Shown here piece by piece: positions 47,257 through 58,248 of a stretch of 64,000 bases of DNA. Every line of letters begins with the position of its first letter. Positions within the stretch are counted from its first letter, which is position 1. The position numbers and the translations under genes were made by a program. The DNA comes from Mercurialis annua (lineage: Eukaryota; Streptophyta; Magnoliopsida; Malpighiales; Euphorbiaceae): positions 52,629,665-52,693,664 of the forward strand of contig NC_065570.1 in NCBI RefSeq assembly GCF_937616625.2, read 5' to 3'. The notes beneath the pieces were generated by a model. The model had not been told where the DNA came from. It searched no databases and saw nothing but the letters and a program-made list of their open reading frames with translations.

Positions 47257-47565
47257 ATGGCAATGATTCCAAGTTTTTTGGGCAATGCACGAAGCAGTAT
47301 CTTCTATCCTTTCTCATCTTTTGACTTTTCAGATCCATTCAAAGGCTTTCCTTCCTCTTCTTCGCTAATGTCCGGTGAAAATTCGGCCTTCGTTAACAAC
47401 CGCGTCGACCGGAAGGAGACACTGAAGCCCATGTTTTCAAAGCTGAACTTCCAAGGCTCAAAAAAGAGGAAGTGAAAGTGGAGGTTGAGGATGATAGAGT
47501 TCTTTAAATCAGCGGAGAAAGGAGTGTTAAGAAAGAAGACAAGAATGATAAGTGGCAATTAGAAA
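47257..47565 (+). pseudogene. Captured class I small heat-shock protein fragment (HSP17-18 type)
   Basis: Starts MAMIPSFLGNARSSIFYPFS, then SDPFKGFPSSSS and [16 protein letters not shown]. These are the N-terminal arm and the start of the alpha-crystallin domain of cytosolic class I sHSPs. A one-base deletion after KET shifts the frame; in the shifted frame the family sequence resumes as [20 protein letters not shown] and DDRVL. A stop then replaces the usual Gln before ISGERSVKKEDKND. The last third, including the GVL beta-strand, is missing. The gene is broken and only about 100 of some 155 residues are represented. No heat-shock elements are obvious upstream. Confidence 0.9.
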
Positions 47566-47696
47566 TGGAAACCTAGGGCAGAAAAATAAAATTAACTGGA
47601 AAAAAATAAAATTACCTGCTATAGCAGGTTAAAACAGGTGAATGACACAAGTGGTACCACAGCCTAAGTGGTACCGTATAACTAGCCCTCCAACTG

Positions 47697-48716
47697 TTTA
47701 CTACTACAGAGTACAGAGTCTATCAAACGATGCCGTTTCAGAAATTATTCATGCATGTTATATTTTTGAAATTCTGATATCTCCTATATAACTTGGACAC
47801 GTAACGTCAGCATGTCAGTGTCAAGACATTCAACTCAACATTATTACACCTCCTTTTTGCCTTTTTAATTATTTTTAAATTTTTAAAGATAGTAAAATAT
47901 ATAGATATTTAAACATAAAAACTGGTGGTCAAAAAATTAATTATTGGTTTAATCCAAATAGAAATTAAAGGTTAAAATATTTCAGTCCCAAAATTTAAAA
48001 ACTGTAAATGGATGATTCATTTAGCTCCATCATCATTTTTATTTTCAGTAATAATGGAAGACGAGCTATTAATGATATAATCAATTCACATTTATTGATA
48101 GTTCCTTAATGAGTACGGCACATATAATATTTTATTAAAATGATAGTAATATTATAATAAACGTGTTCAAGTTTCAATGATGACATTGCGATATCACCAT
48201 CATTTTAATAAAGTGTTATAATGTGATTAGGTTAGTCGAGGATGACATGACAGACTCGGTTTACATAAGATTTTATCTTCCTCTTTGTTTACATAATAAT
48301 TTATCTTCTTCTTTATTGACATCTCATGTATTTCAGATCGCAAATATATCCTTGATATTATGACAACATATTAAAAAAATAAAAAATGGACGGCGTTAAA
48401 TAGAAATGTGTGCTACAGTATTAAACAAAAATGTTAACGAAAGGGTCATTTTTGATACTTTTTCAAAATGTTAGGGTCAGTATCTAAAATACATGAAGTG
48501 GCAAAATGAGACGTAGATCATTTTTGTACTTATTTATATTGTGTGATTCTCTATTTTTATTTTCGTCAATAATTTCGTCCTTTTATTTTAGTCAATTGAA
48601 TTAAAAAAATTAACCAAAAACTTAGATCTCAATTTAGTATTTAAACTTACTTTATATATAAATATAAACAAAAATTATAAAATCATAAAATTTGATAGCT
48701 TAATAAGTTGAATTTA
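47697..48716. other. AT-rich spacer downstream of the Pack-MULE
   Basis: No gene supported. Contains plain AT-rich sequence with several ATGATAGTAATATTATAA-like words. The last nine bases (48,708-48,716, TTGAATTTA) are the left target duplication of the next element. Confidence 0.35.
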
Positions 48717-49632
48717 GGCAAAAGATATAAAAAAAACTCTCACAACTTTTTCAAAAGTACAAATCAGTCTTTAAATTTTTTTGGACACAAGTACACCCAT
48801 ATAGTTTTTAAATTGAACAAAAAAACCTCCGTCCATTCAAGTTAGAAACCAACGTTAATTGCAGACATGTCACTCATAAATTTATAGAAAAAAAGTTCTA
48901 AAATAACCTTAATGTTTAAAATAATTATTAATTTATATTTATAAAATTTCTAGCATTATTTCAATCAGTCTTTAAATTTCTAGCATTATTATTTAACTTT
49001 TTTTTATTAAAATCAATAAAAATATAATTAAACCAATCAACCAATTAAACATGACCATCAAAATCCAATTAATAATATAAAAATTCAATTAAACCTATTA
49101 AAACTCAATTAAATCTAATTAAATAAATCAAAAAATCTAATTAAACTAATTAAAATATAATAAAACAAATGAAATCTAATTATATTTTAATTTAAAAATT
49201 GAACCAGCGTCACTCGATCCTCCCAGAAAAAACGACATCCGGCACGCTGGATGAACACTTTTTTCTTTTAATTAAAAAAATAAAAAAAGAAACGACATCG
49301 GAGGTCTTTTTCTTTAATTTTTTTATTTTATTTAATTAAAAAGAAATAAGTGTCAATTGGGTCTCTAATTCAAATTGTTTATCAATAAAAGACCTTTGAA
49401 TGATTAAACTGAGATATATTGCAATTATTAAGGATATTTATGAATCTTTTTTTAAAGGACATTTGACGTCGTTAACTAACATATTTAACAGAAAGGTTTA
49501 TTTGTTCAACAAACAATTTTAAAGAAATTTTTGTTCAATTTGAAAACTGCAAGGATTTAATTATGCCCAAAAAAATTTAATGTCTGATTTGTATTTTTTA
49601 AAAAATTACGAGAATTTTTTGTAACTTTTGCC
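48717..49632. mobile_element. Mutator-type MITE with perfect 9-bp target duplication
   Basis: The element begins GGCAAAAG and ends CTTTTGCC and is flanked by TTGAATTTA on both sides (48,708-48,716 and 49,633-49,641). Inverted similarity continues inward: ACAAATCAGTCTTTAAATTT against the inverse of AAATTTAATGTCTGATTTGT, then TTTTCAAATTGAACAAAAA-type words. It is about 916 bp, AT-rich, and has no transposase. Confidence 0.88.
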
Positions 49633-49867
49633 TTGAATTTATTACTATATCTTTACTTCTCTTGCTTTTACATTTGTACATTTTACTTTTAAAAAAATAT
49701 ATTATTTTATTTAGTTTATAAAATTAAAAAAGTCTTAAACTAAAAATAATATTTTTCAATAAATTAATAAGTATTAAAAATTAAATTGAAGCCATTAGCT
49801 CACTAAATCTCATAGTAATATGATTTTATTTAAACATATTAGAAATATAAGTGTAAAGAATAAACTG

Positions 49868-50268
49868 AAAATTTAAAGAGGGGCTACTTGCTTCACGCCA
49901 TAAATCATAAGATCATATTTTTGTCACATTTCATATTTGTAGTTTAACATTTTTGTCATTTGCACATCTTAACTTGTATAATGATTATTTTTATATCTAA
50001 ATTTAGTTTTTTCTATTACATTTAAACACATTTTATATTAGTCAGAGTGGCATATTAAAAATCTGATATTATATGTCAAATTTTAAAATGGAAAAATTAT
50101 GATCGTTTAAAAACATTACATCTTTAATATATTATATACTACTCTAAAAAATATTAAATGATCCAGTTCGTTTAATTTAAAACTAATAAAATTAAATTGA
50201 AATGAAAAAGGGGCAAATATGGCCCTACGATTTAGAGTGTGAAGCAAGTAGCCCCTCTTTAAATTTTC
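49868..50268. mobile_element. Inverted-repeat element, about 400 bp
   Basis: GAAAATTTAAAGAGGGGCTA and CTTGCTTCAC at 49,868-49,900 are perfectly mirrored by GTGAAGCAAG and TAGCCCCTCTTTAAATTTTC at 50,239-50,268; a less exact pair follows inward (CATAAATC/GATTTAGA). The interior is AT-rich and non-coding. Class not determined. Confidence 0.65.
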
Positions 50269-50447
50269 AATCTCAATTAAGCACCTAAAAGTCTAAAAAA
50301 GTCCCTAAAATTTTATTTAAAAAATAAAATAATTTTTGAATTTTAAAAATTTGTAAGACACGTCAAAATTTTATCTGAAATATTAAATGACATGGATATA
50401 ATATTAAAATAAGAAAAATATATTTATTTTATGTAAATAAAGTATGA

Positions 50448-50694
50448 ATTAATCCATTTTAAGACCCTTAGAGTATATATTTTTTATTTAAAAGTCCCTC
50501 AACTGCAATTAGCTCTTTCTGACCCCTATCTTTTTATTTTTTGTATTTATAGACCCTTCAATGGATGTCTGCCAAATGCGTATTTAACGGACATCCATCG
50601 AAAAGTTTATAAATACGAAAAATGAATGAATAGGGGTCAGAAAGAGCTAACTTTTTAAATAAAAAAATATATACTCCTATAAAATGGATCAATC
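50448..50694. mobile_element. Foldback MITE, about 250 bp
   Basis: The left half (ATTAATCCATTTTA, GAGTATATATTTTTTATTTA, TTAGCTCTTTCTGACCCCTA, TGGATGTCTG) is mirrored by the right half (CATCCATCGA, TAGGGGTCAGAAAGAGCTAA, AAATATATACTCC, TAAAATGGATCAAT). Terminal repeats of about 120 bp cover nearly the whole element. Confidence 0.8.
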
Positions 50695-50899
50695 CTTTAA
50701 ACAATTTTATTTTCAATGCATAGATATAAAAAGATTAGGGTAAACAATTAGTGCTGGACAGTTAGTAGAGAACCCAACCATTCATTTTGAATAAAGATAA
50801 AATTATAAATTATATCAATCAAATCCTATCCATTTTTATTTTTTATTTTGTGATAAACTTCTCTACAAAAAAACAAAAATAAAATAGAAAGAAGAATTT

Positions 50900-51751
50900 A
50901 TATACTCAGAACACTCAAGGAAGCAGTGAAGAGAAAGACAATAAAATTGACTCTTCCAATTAATGCGACGCCGTTTCTGCTGCTCTGCACTTCTGAAACC
51001 GACGTCGTTTCTCTCCCCCGTTCATTCTCTTTCTTCTTCTCGCTAGCTCTCTCGGAATAATTCAGCTCTTACTGGTACGATCATGTCTCTCTCAAATTGA
51101 ATTTATAATTTTTGTTTAACTCTGCCGAAATTGTAGGGCTTAATTGAGCTGATTGACTATCATCTGCTCTTTTGATTGATTTCTTTTGTTGCTTAAGCTG
51201 TTTTCTATTAAAAATCTGTATTTTCTTTGATTAAAGTGTAAATGTAGTTTTAGTAATAAATATCTATCTGCCTTTGCCTTTGATTTTAATTTTATCTTTT
51301 TTGTGGCCAATCACAGTGCTAGCTAGCCCAGCTCTTTACTCTCTTCACTTAATAAATTATCATCTCTATTTTATTTTGTTGTTTACTTCCATTTTTAGCC
51401 AATTTCTTGTTATCTCCGTCATCCTCTGAATCTCTGATTTTTTAATTTTAGTAATTGGAAAAATAAAATAAAATAAAATTAATTGACTTTTTTTTGTGTG
51501 TTTTTAGTTGCTTATCGTGTTTCATGATTCATTCAGTTTATGCTTATGGTTTTTTTTCATATTTTAATGCTAAACTGATGTCAATTTTGTTTTTGTTGTT
51601 GGTCTTTAGGGTTGTTGAACATAATTTTAGATTGTCAGACTAAGCTGACAACATTGGTACAGAGTGAAATCTGTGTTCAGTGTATTTATATATGCATTAA
51701 GGTTGTGAGATTCTATGCTTTCTTCATTACAATTCGGGGCGTTGGACGTAG
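50900..51751 (+). promoter_or_regulatory. Leader of the RING-H2 gene with probable 5' UTR intron
   Basis: CT-rich leader-like sequence (51,005-51,056) is followed by a donor ACTG|GTACGATC at 51,075. An acceptor TTGGTCTTTAG ends near 51,609, before about 140 bases of final leader, so a 0.5-kb leader intron is likely. There is no TATA box I can be sure of. Confidence 0.45.
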
Positions 51752-54402
51752 ATGGATGTTTCCTCAGTCGAGTCACATTCTGAAAGTCTAACTGACACTT
51801 ATCCTTTGTTAATGGAGCGACCCGGCAGTGTTAATAGTAGTAGCGAACACGTTATTGATATACCACATAGCAGTGATACTTCTCCATCGACGTCTCATGA
51901 TAGAACTTCAAGTGGTTTGGAAGCCTCTACAAATGAGGACAGACCTAGTACAACTGGTGGGAGAACACAACCGCCGCCTATTTCTCATCCTTCTGCTGTT
52001 TCGTCTAATAACGGATCAAATACTCGTAATTCATCTTTGATTAGGAGAAACGAAACTCGTCGACGCAGGAGTCCTTTAAACTCTGGTTTATGGATTTCTG
52101 TTGAGCTGGTTCTTACCGTAAGCCAGATTGTTGCTTCCATTATTGTACTGTCTTTGTCAAGGCACGAACATCCCCGAGCACCATTATTTGCTTGGATTGT
52201 TGGTTATGCATCAGGGTGTATTGCGACTCTTCCTCTTCTTTATTGGCGTTACCGTCATCGTAATCAAGTTACAGAACAAGAGGCAGCTCAACCTCGTCAG
52301 GGTTCGCAACACTTCAGTATTCCTGGAGAGTCCATATCCATTTCAATCACCAGAAACTCAGAAGCAGCAGATCGTCGATCATCTACCACTTCACCTAGAA
52401 GTAGTCAAAATGCTGGAGCAGTGAATGCAAGGTATACAATTTATATGCTAATGTCTCTTTTTGTTGATTGTGACCTTTCAAATTAAAGCTAGAAGCTGTA
52501 GTATTCTTCGTTGGGGAAACAAAGATTTGTCTTATGGTGATTGTTTCTACAATAACTCCCTGTTTTGAATTAGTATAATGACATTCTATGAGCTGCTTGC
52601 TGCCAAAGCTCCATATTGATATGGTGTACAGTCGAAACTTATTGTGGATGCACATGCATGCACACCAAGAGATCTATATCACAATATTCAGCAACTTGAT
52701 TAGGCGTCTCCCATTCTTTTGCAGAGGGCTTAGATTTCTCTTAAGGAGTTGGGCAGACGATGAAACTGTAAAAACAATTTAGGATTCAAGGAATTAATTA
52801 GGTCTTGATTTCATATGCTACTCAGTTGAAAGAGAAAATTGACATTTTGCAATAGGGTAAGCCAGGCATGTGGTAAATGTAAAATTTGACATTTTGCTCT
52901 TTATGATACAGATTGAGATCCTTAATGGTAAGTGCTGAGTTTTTGACTTGAGGAATCTTCATATGGATTAAAAACCTTACAAAAAATAACTTTTAAAGGT
53001 TTAGTAATTAACAAACATTCTTCTAGGGACTTGGTCGATCTGGTAAAAAATTATAGCATTTGGATGAGATGTACTGGTTGATTGTGCACTATGCTTTATT
53101 GTAATGTGGTACTTCATATGTGTATTTTGTTATGTATGCACCAAATGGAAAATGTATGATATGAATTGTTATGGAAATATTTTCAGTTTGATAAACACAT
53201 AGTACTGTAAAAAGTCACTGATTAGTTGTTCTTATTGGCTTGCAGACTCAAGACTCTGGTTGAATACTTCAAAATGGGTTTGGATTGCTTTTTTGCAGTT
53301 TGGTTTGTTGTCGGCAATGTGTGGATCTTTGGTGGGCATTCATCTGCAAGTGAGGCTCCCAACATGTATAGGTAGCAATCAGTTGCATTTACAGCTTTTT
53401 CTTCCTTCTATTGGTGTCATTTGAGAAAGTTCATTTCATTATTCCATTCTTTTGCTTTGTAGGTTATGCATAGTGTTTCTGACTATTAGTTGTATCGGTT
53501 ATGCTATGCCCTTCATTCTCTGTGCCACGATTTGTTGTTGTTTGCCTTGTATTATATCTCTTCTTGGGTTTAGAGAGGATCTGGGACAGACCAGAGGAGC
53601 CACTTCTGAATCAATTGATGCCTTACCAACATACAAATTTAAGTTGAATAAACATAGAAATAGTGATGATAGAGATGGCAACTCAGGTGCCAGTGATGGA
53701 GGAACTGTGGCTGCAGGTACAGAACGCGAGCGTAACATCTCAGGAGAAGATGCGGTAAGAGCTTCCCGCTTTATGGGTCATGACCTATACTTTTGAACTT
53801 CTACTTTCAATTGGGCAAAATGTATTTATCTATCCACAACTGCAGCTCATTTTCTAGTTTGGTTCATTATTTTTTTCGACCTTTGCCGAATATACTAAAA
53901 ACCCGTTTAGAGCTGATATGGCGCAATATTATACGTCCGCGTGTACAAAAGTTATCTTGATTGGCATATACAACATTGTGCCACGTCAATTACTAAGCAT
54001 GGATATATTTGGCAACGCCTCGAAAAAATGATTGACTTCAAAATCATGGTACATTTGACGAGCTACAGTTGTTGGTAGATAAATGCATTTCCCATCAATT
54101 TAAGCATGCATCAGATTATCTTGTTCAGTTTTTTTGCCGATAGCGCTGATAAGTTGCATATGTTATAGGTTTGTTGCATTTGTCTGGCGAAGTATGCAAA
54201 TAACGATGAATTGAGGGAGTTACCATGTTCTCATTTTTTCCACAAAGAATGTGTCGACAAGTGGCTGAAGATCAATGCTTCATGTCCTCTTTGCAAGACG
54301 GAGGTCGGAGAAAGTATCATGGGTTCGCTGTCAGGGTCAAATTCTGTCCAACGACGGGTTGAAGGTAGAGTTGGTAATGGCTTGGCGAGTACCATGTTTT
54401 AA
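51752..54402 (+). CDS. Membrane-bound RING-H2 E3 ubiquitin ligase (At1g12760/At1g63170-like)
   Basis: Four exons: 51752-52431, 53246-53371, 53463-53754 and 54169-54402; GT-AG introns with agreeing phases; 443 residues. The Ser/Thr-rich N-terminus is cytosolic-looking. Four hydrophobic segments follow at about residues 113-135, 144-164, 239-256 and 270-304, the last very Cys-rich ([17 protein letters not shown]). The C-terminal RING-H2 has all eight ligands: C368, C371, C386, H388, H391, C394, C405 and C408, with W398 at the E2 contact ([15 protein letters not shown]). The product should sit in an endomembrane and ubiquitinate proteins together with an E2. The substrate is unknown. Intron 3 holds a MITE (53,808-54,104). 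Confidence 0.93.
53808..54104. mobile_element. MITE in intron 3 of the RING-H2 gene
   Basis: GGGCAAAATGTATTTATCTA and CCACAACTGCAGCTCA on the left are mirrored on the right by TGACGAGCTACAGTTGTTGG and TAGATAAATGCATTTCCC, giving terminal repeats of about 40 bp. TCAATT lies immediately outside the left end, and the right end is followed by ATCAATT, possibly a decayed target duplication. It starts only about 55 bp past the intron donor; the donor and the distal acceptor look intact. Confidence 0.75.
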
Positions 54403-55004
54403 ATTCATCACAGATAGGAGTAAGGTTTATATATATTTATACGTAACGACCTATTCGACATTTTGTAAAGTGCTATTTTTTTCGCCTCTACATATCTCAT
54501 GATCGATAAATTTCTGTAAAACAATACGATCTTTTCGTTTTACAGGTGCTGTTTTACTTGCCAAACTCTTTACAAATGCTATTTTACTTGCCAAACTCAA
54601 AACTTTCTAGTAGTATCGTTGCTGTCCATTTCGCAACCGACTGCGTTACATTAGTAAAGTAAATAAATCCTTCCGTCCCCTTCTCTTCAACTTGGAATCA
54701 ATTCAAATCGAAATTCCCAAGACTGCCAAGTTTTTTTTGGTTGGACCATCGGTTTAGTTATTCATTTTGGTTCAATTATTGCAGTTTGTACTAGTACCAG
54801 CAATGCTGGATGAACAGTTTCTGATTTATGTTAATGTCAAAATAATTACATGTATTGAGCAAATATGAGGGCAATTACCAATGCCCTTCTCTTTCTATGC
54901 TATCGAATACAGTTTGTCGTAAAAATTGAATAGCACCTTTGTCTTGGAAGTTGGAAGTCTAGCTCGATCTAGTGGCTTAGCTTACATATCAGCTTCCTCA
55001 ATAT
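54403..55004. other. Convergent 3' UTR region between RING-H2 and Hsp40
   Basis: Two genes end tail to tail. A tandem near-duplication of GCTATTTTACTTGCCAAACTC occurs at 54,547-54,568 and 54,577-54,598. No other gene. Confidence 0.5.
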
Positions 55005-56573
55005 TCAGCCACCAAGGGCACGCTTTAGTCCTGCTCGTTGCTCCGGCGTAAGTCTTGTCGGGAACTTGACTTCGAATTTGATCTTCAAATCGCCTCGATT
55101 GCCAGGCTCCTTGGCTACTGGCATGCCCTCTCTAGCAACAACAAGCTCGTAACCAGGGCGAACTATATCATGTACCGGAATTGATAAACTACGGCCATCA
55201 AGCGTACTGATATTCACCGTAGTGCCTCCTAATGCTTCTGCTAACGTTACCCTTTGGTTAATAATGAGATCGTTACCATCTCTCTTATACATATGATGAG
55301 GCTTTTCGTCAATGATGAACACGAGATCCGCCGGAAGCTGATTAAGCTGTTCATTTCCTTTATCTTGGAAGGTAACTTTTGTTCCTTTCTTCCATCCCGG
55401 CTTCACATCAATGGTTAATATCTCTGTTTCTTGCACTTGCCTCCTGTTTTTAAAATTAAGTCAGCATAATGAGGAATTACAGCAAAATCAAGATTATGCA
55501 AAGTAAAAAAAGAAGTCAGTTAATTTAGTTAACAAACCCATGGCCATCTACAACAGTTCTAGAGATCTTCATTTTCCTAGTTGACCCTGAGTATAATTCT
55601 TCAAGGCTGCAAGGCAATTTACTCTCTACCGGTGCTGGCTTTCTCGGCACGGTTCCTTCACTGTAGGTTCTGAAAAGATTTTCGCTCCCGCCAAATCCGC
55701 CGAACATCCCTCCATCTGACTGAAATCTCATGGATCTTCCTGGTCCTGATGATCCAAATCCAAAAGGACTGCTTCCAAAGAATTCTGCAAATATATCTTC
55801 TGCATTCCTAGGATTGAAACCACTTGACCCGCCCCCGCCGCCCCCGCCACTACTGCCATTACCATATGGGAATCCACTACTGCCGGAGGGTGGCATGTCT
55901 TTCAATCCTTCTTCACCATACTGGTCATAAATTGCTCTCTTTTGTGGGTCACTGAGAACCTGCATTCAAGAAACCAAACAAGCATAATGACCCCAATTCT
56001 CCAAATTTGCATTAAGCAACAATCTTGCTTTTATGATGCATTTCGAACAAACGGATTTCATAAAATTTTATGGAAATTATTGATAAATAAACACAATTAT
56101 ATTTGATTTACTTAGAAATTAACTCTGTTTTTACATTTGATAGAATTGATTATAATTAGATCAAATGAATTTATTTAATTTGCAAATAAAATGAATTCTA
56201 CTTTAGAATTCAATCAAATAAAGGTTGAGCTCAATTTTTACACCCTGTTTGGGACAATTTTCTGAACTAGAAATAATGTTTTTCTATTTTTAGTGATACT
56301 GAAATTTCCTATCTAGTTGCATGATCAAACAACAGAAGAAAACTCATATTCATGTTTCTAATAATGAAATAAAAAGAAAAGATGAATAAAGATAAAATAA
56401 AAACATACCTCATAAGCTTCAGAGATCTGCTTAAATTTAGCTTCAGCCTCTTTCTTGTTATTTGGATTCTTGTCAGGATGCCATTTCATTGCCAATTTTC
56501 TATAAGATTTCTTAAGATCTTCATCTGTTGCATTCTTGTCAACTTTCAATATGTTATAGTAATCCACACCCAT
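55005..56573 (-). CDS. DNAJB1/SIS1-type Hsp40 co-chaperone
   Basis: Three exons: 56573-56409, 55959-55538 and 55443-55005; GT-AG introns; 341 residues, the usual length for class II (B-type) Hsp40s. The J domain (residues 1 to about 68) has the catalytic HPD at 32-34 (KWHPDKNP), which stimulates Hsp70 ATPase. A Gly/Phe/Ser-rich linker follows (about 75-165, including a run of seven Gly). The two beta-barrel C-terminal domains show [39 protein letters not shown] and the dimer-end sequence [17 protein letters not shown]. There are no CxxCxGxG zinc fingers, excluding type I DnaJ. No transit peptide, so probably cytosolic/nuclear. Intron 1 is about 450 bp. Confidence 0.96.
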
Positions 56574-57354
56574 CTTCTATTTCCCTTGTTAGATCCAAAT
56601 ATTTTAAGCATTAATCAAATTCTACAAATTTTTAATCAATCCCCAGATCATCAAAACTCTTCCTTTGATAATCTAAATCATCAAAATGAGATCTTTAGCT
56701 ATATATTTTTTAGAAGGAAGAAATAAAAAAGCAAGAGAAATTGAAAAATGTGTGAGAAAACATGAATCTCGTTAAATTGGTCTTTATAATTCAAAGTTTG
56801 TTTGACAAAAGAAGAAAGTTAGTTTCTTTATTGACAAAGAAACAAAATATAAGGTGTCATGTTAGACCAGAAGAAATGGTCTATGTGTTTTTTTATTACT
56901 TTGTAATCTTATCTTTGTCTCATTGATTAATGAGGGTGATATGGGAATTAATAACCGAAAGATCTGGATATGAAATGCTATGTTTAAGAGTTTGGTATTA
57001 AAGATTCTGTTTCTGTTTCTATGGTTTTGTTTTTCACTATTTGTATGGTAGGTGACTAGGAAAATGTTAAAAGTAATTTAATTAATTAATTGATTAATTA
57101 TTAAAATTGGCTTGGTAATTAGATCAAGGCATGCAGTGTTAAATATATACAGCATATTAAGATTCAATATAAAGAATTTAATTGATATCAGTTTAAAAAA
57201 ACCAACAAACCAAATAATAGAACCAACCAGATAAAATTGATTCAGTTCGATTTGAAATGGTGAAAATAAATAGCACTTAAAGCTTATCCTGATAGGAATA
57301 TGTAGAAATTGATTACTTTTGGGAGGTCTATAAGGCACAAGTCGTCATCATGTT
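56574..57354. other. Hsp40 upstream region
   Basis: Promoter and leader of the Hsp40 gene and AT-rich spacer. I do not see a clear array of nGAAn heat-shock elements. A GGTT/AACC-type degenerate word cluster is at 57,200-57,250. No gene. Confidence 0.35.
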
Positions 57355-58190
57355 CTAGCTTTTGCAGTCTCCATGCAGCGAGTACTTCGAACCAGAAGTC
57401 ATGATAAATCCGAGTTCAAGACGATCTGCAGATTCGTAACTTTCTGCCTGTAGAGAAACATACATTCATATAGTGAAAAAAATAACTTGGGAAACCAATT
57501 ACACGTATTAAATTCTGTATGCATTTACTGTTGAGCTAATTAAAAAGGAAAAAAAAGACCAGTATGCTTCATGTAAAACTAACCAAGACAGCTGAACTTA
57601 AGACATGGCTCTGAATGATAACAAGTACTTCTTGATTTGACAATCAGCATCTGTTACATTTGGCTAGTGGTTTATCCATTCCCCAAACATCTGAATGGTA
57701 CCTGTTCAAAAGTAATCCTGTTTTCAGACTTTGAGTCTAACTGTCTGCTATGTTCCACAGAAACGATAATACTGAAACGGAAAACACTGAAATGAGAAAC
57801 TACAAAACAACATCTCCTACTATAACAGGTTACAAACATAAAATTTCTGAATTTTAAAAGCATTGAAACATATAATTTGAAATATTTCCCTGCAACATAG
57901 ACAGTTTACAATTAAAAGCCAAATGGAAGAAAAGCGAATGACACATAAAGCTCAATAAATTGCGACAGGCAAAACACCTCCCGCACATCAATTGGGCAGC
58001 ATATACAACAAAAGGAGAATAAGAGAGAAAGAAACATTACCTGCGCCTCATTGTTCTTAGAGTTAGATTCTGGTGGCAATTTCTCCAAGTTATCTTCATC
58101 CAAGTTTTGTCACCGCCAAGTAAATACGGAAAGTAGGCACTCTCCAGTTCAGAATCTGGAGAGAACTCCAAACTATGGGGAGACGGTAGG
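57355..58190 (-). pseudogene. Small broken gene or PPR 3' exons; identity unknown
   Basis: Two exons with good splice sites, 58103-58041 and 57447-57355, encode MDEDNLEKLPPESNSKNNEA plus Q, then AESYESADRLELGFIMTSGS and KYSLHGDCKS, then stop (51 residues if started at 58,103). Just upstream, a different frame reads SLEFSPDSELESAYFPYLLG and GDKTW and would run smoothly into DEDNLEK if one base were present near 58,108. That suggests a frameshifted longer gene. The region lies directly downstream of the PPR stop codon on the same strand, so it could also be spliced PPR 3' UTR. I do not recognise the protein. Confidence 0.4.
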
Positions 58191-58248
58191 ATTCTAATGA
58201 TAACATACTTGTATCATTATCTTGTAGCATATTCCAAAACAAGATCAA

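Larger units (their letters stand above)
41865..47687. mobile_element. Pack-MULE-like element carrying fragments of at least four genes
   Basis: The segment begins GGGTCATTCTAGAGTACCAC and its other end, read on the minus strand, begins GGCTAGTTATACGGTACCAC. Both then show GTACCACT-9 bases-GTACCACT, giving a related inverted terminus of about 50 bp. It is flanked by a perfect 9-bp direct repeat, CTCCAACTG, at 41,856-41,864 and 47,688-47,696. Nine-base duplications are the hallmark of the Mutator superfamily. No MURA-type transposase is visible. The 5,823-bp interior instead has truncated hyccin-like, APC1, myosin and small heat-shock protein sequences, some with introns and splice sites, so capture was at DNA level. 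This is the known Pack-MULE architecture; mobility would need a transposase from another locus. The short, diverged termini indicate some age. Confidence 0.85.

Noticed and set aside
41865..47687. Helitron as an alternative explanation for the multi-gene fragment cluster
   Set aside because: Helitrons lack inverted ends and target duplications; here inverted termini and a 9-bp duplication are both seen, and I found no CTRR end with a preceding hairpin.
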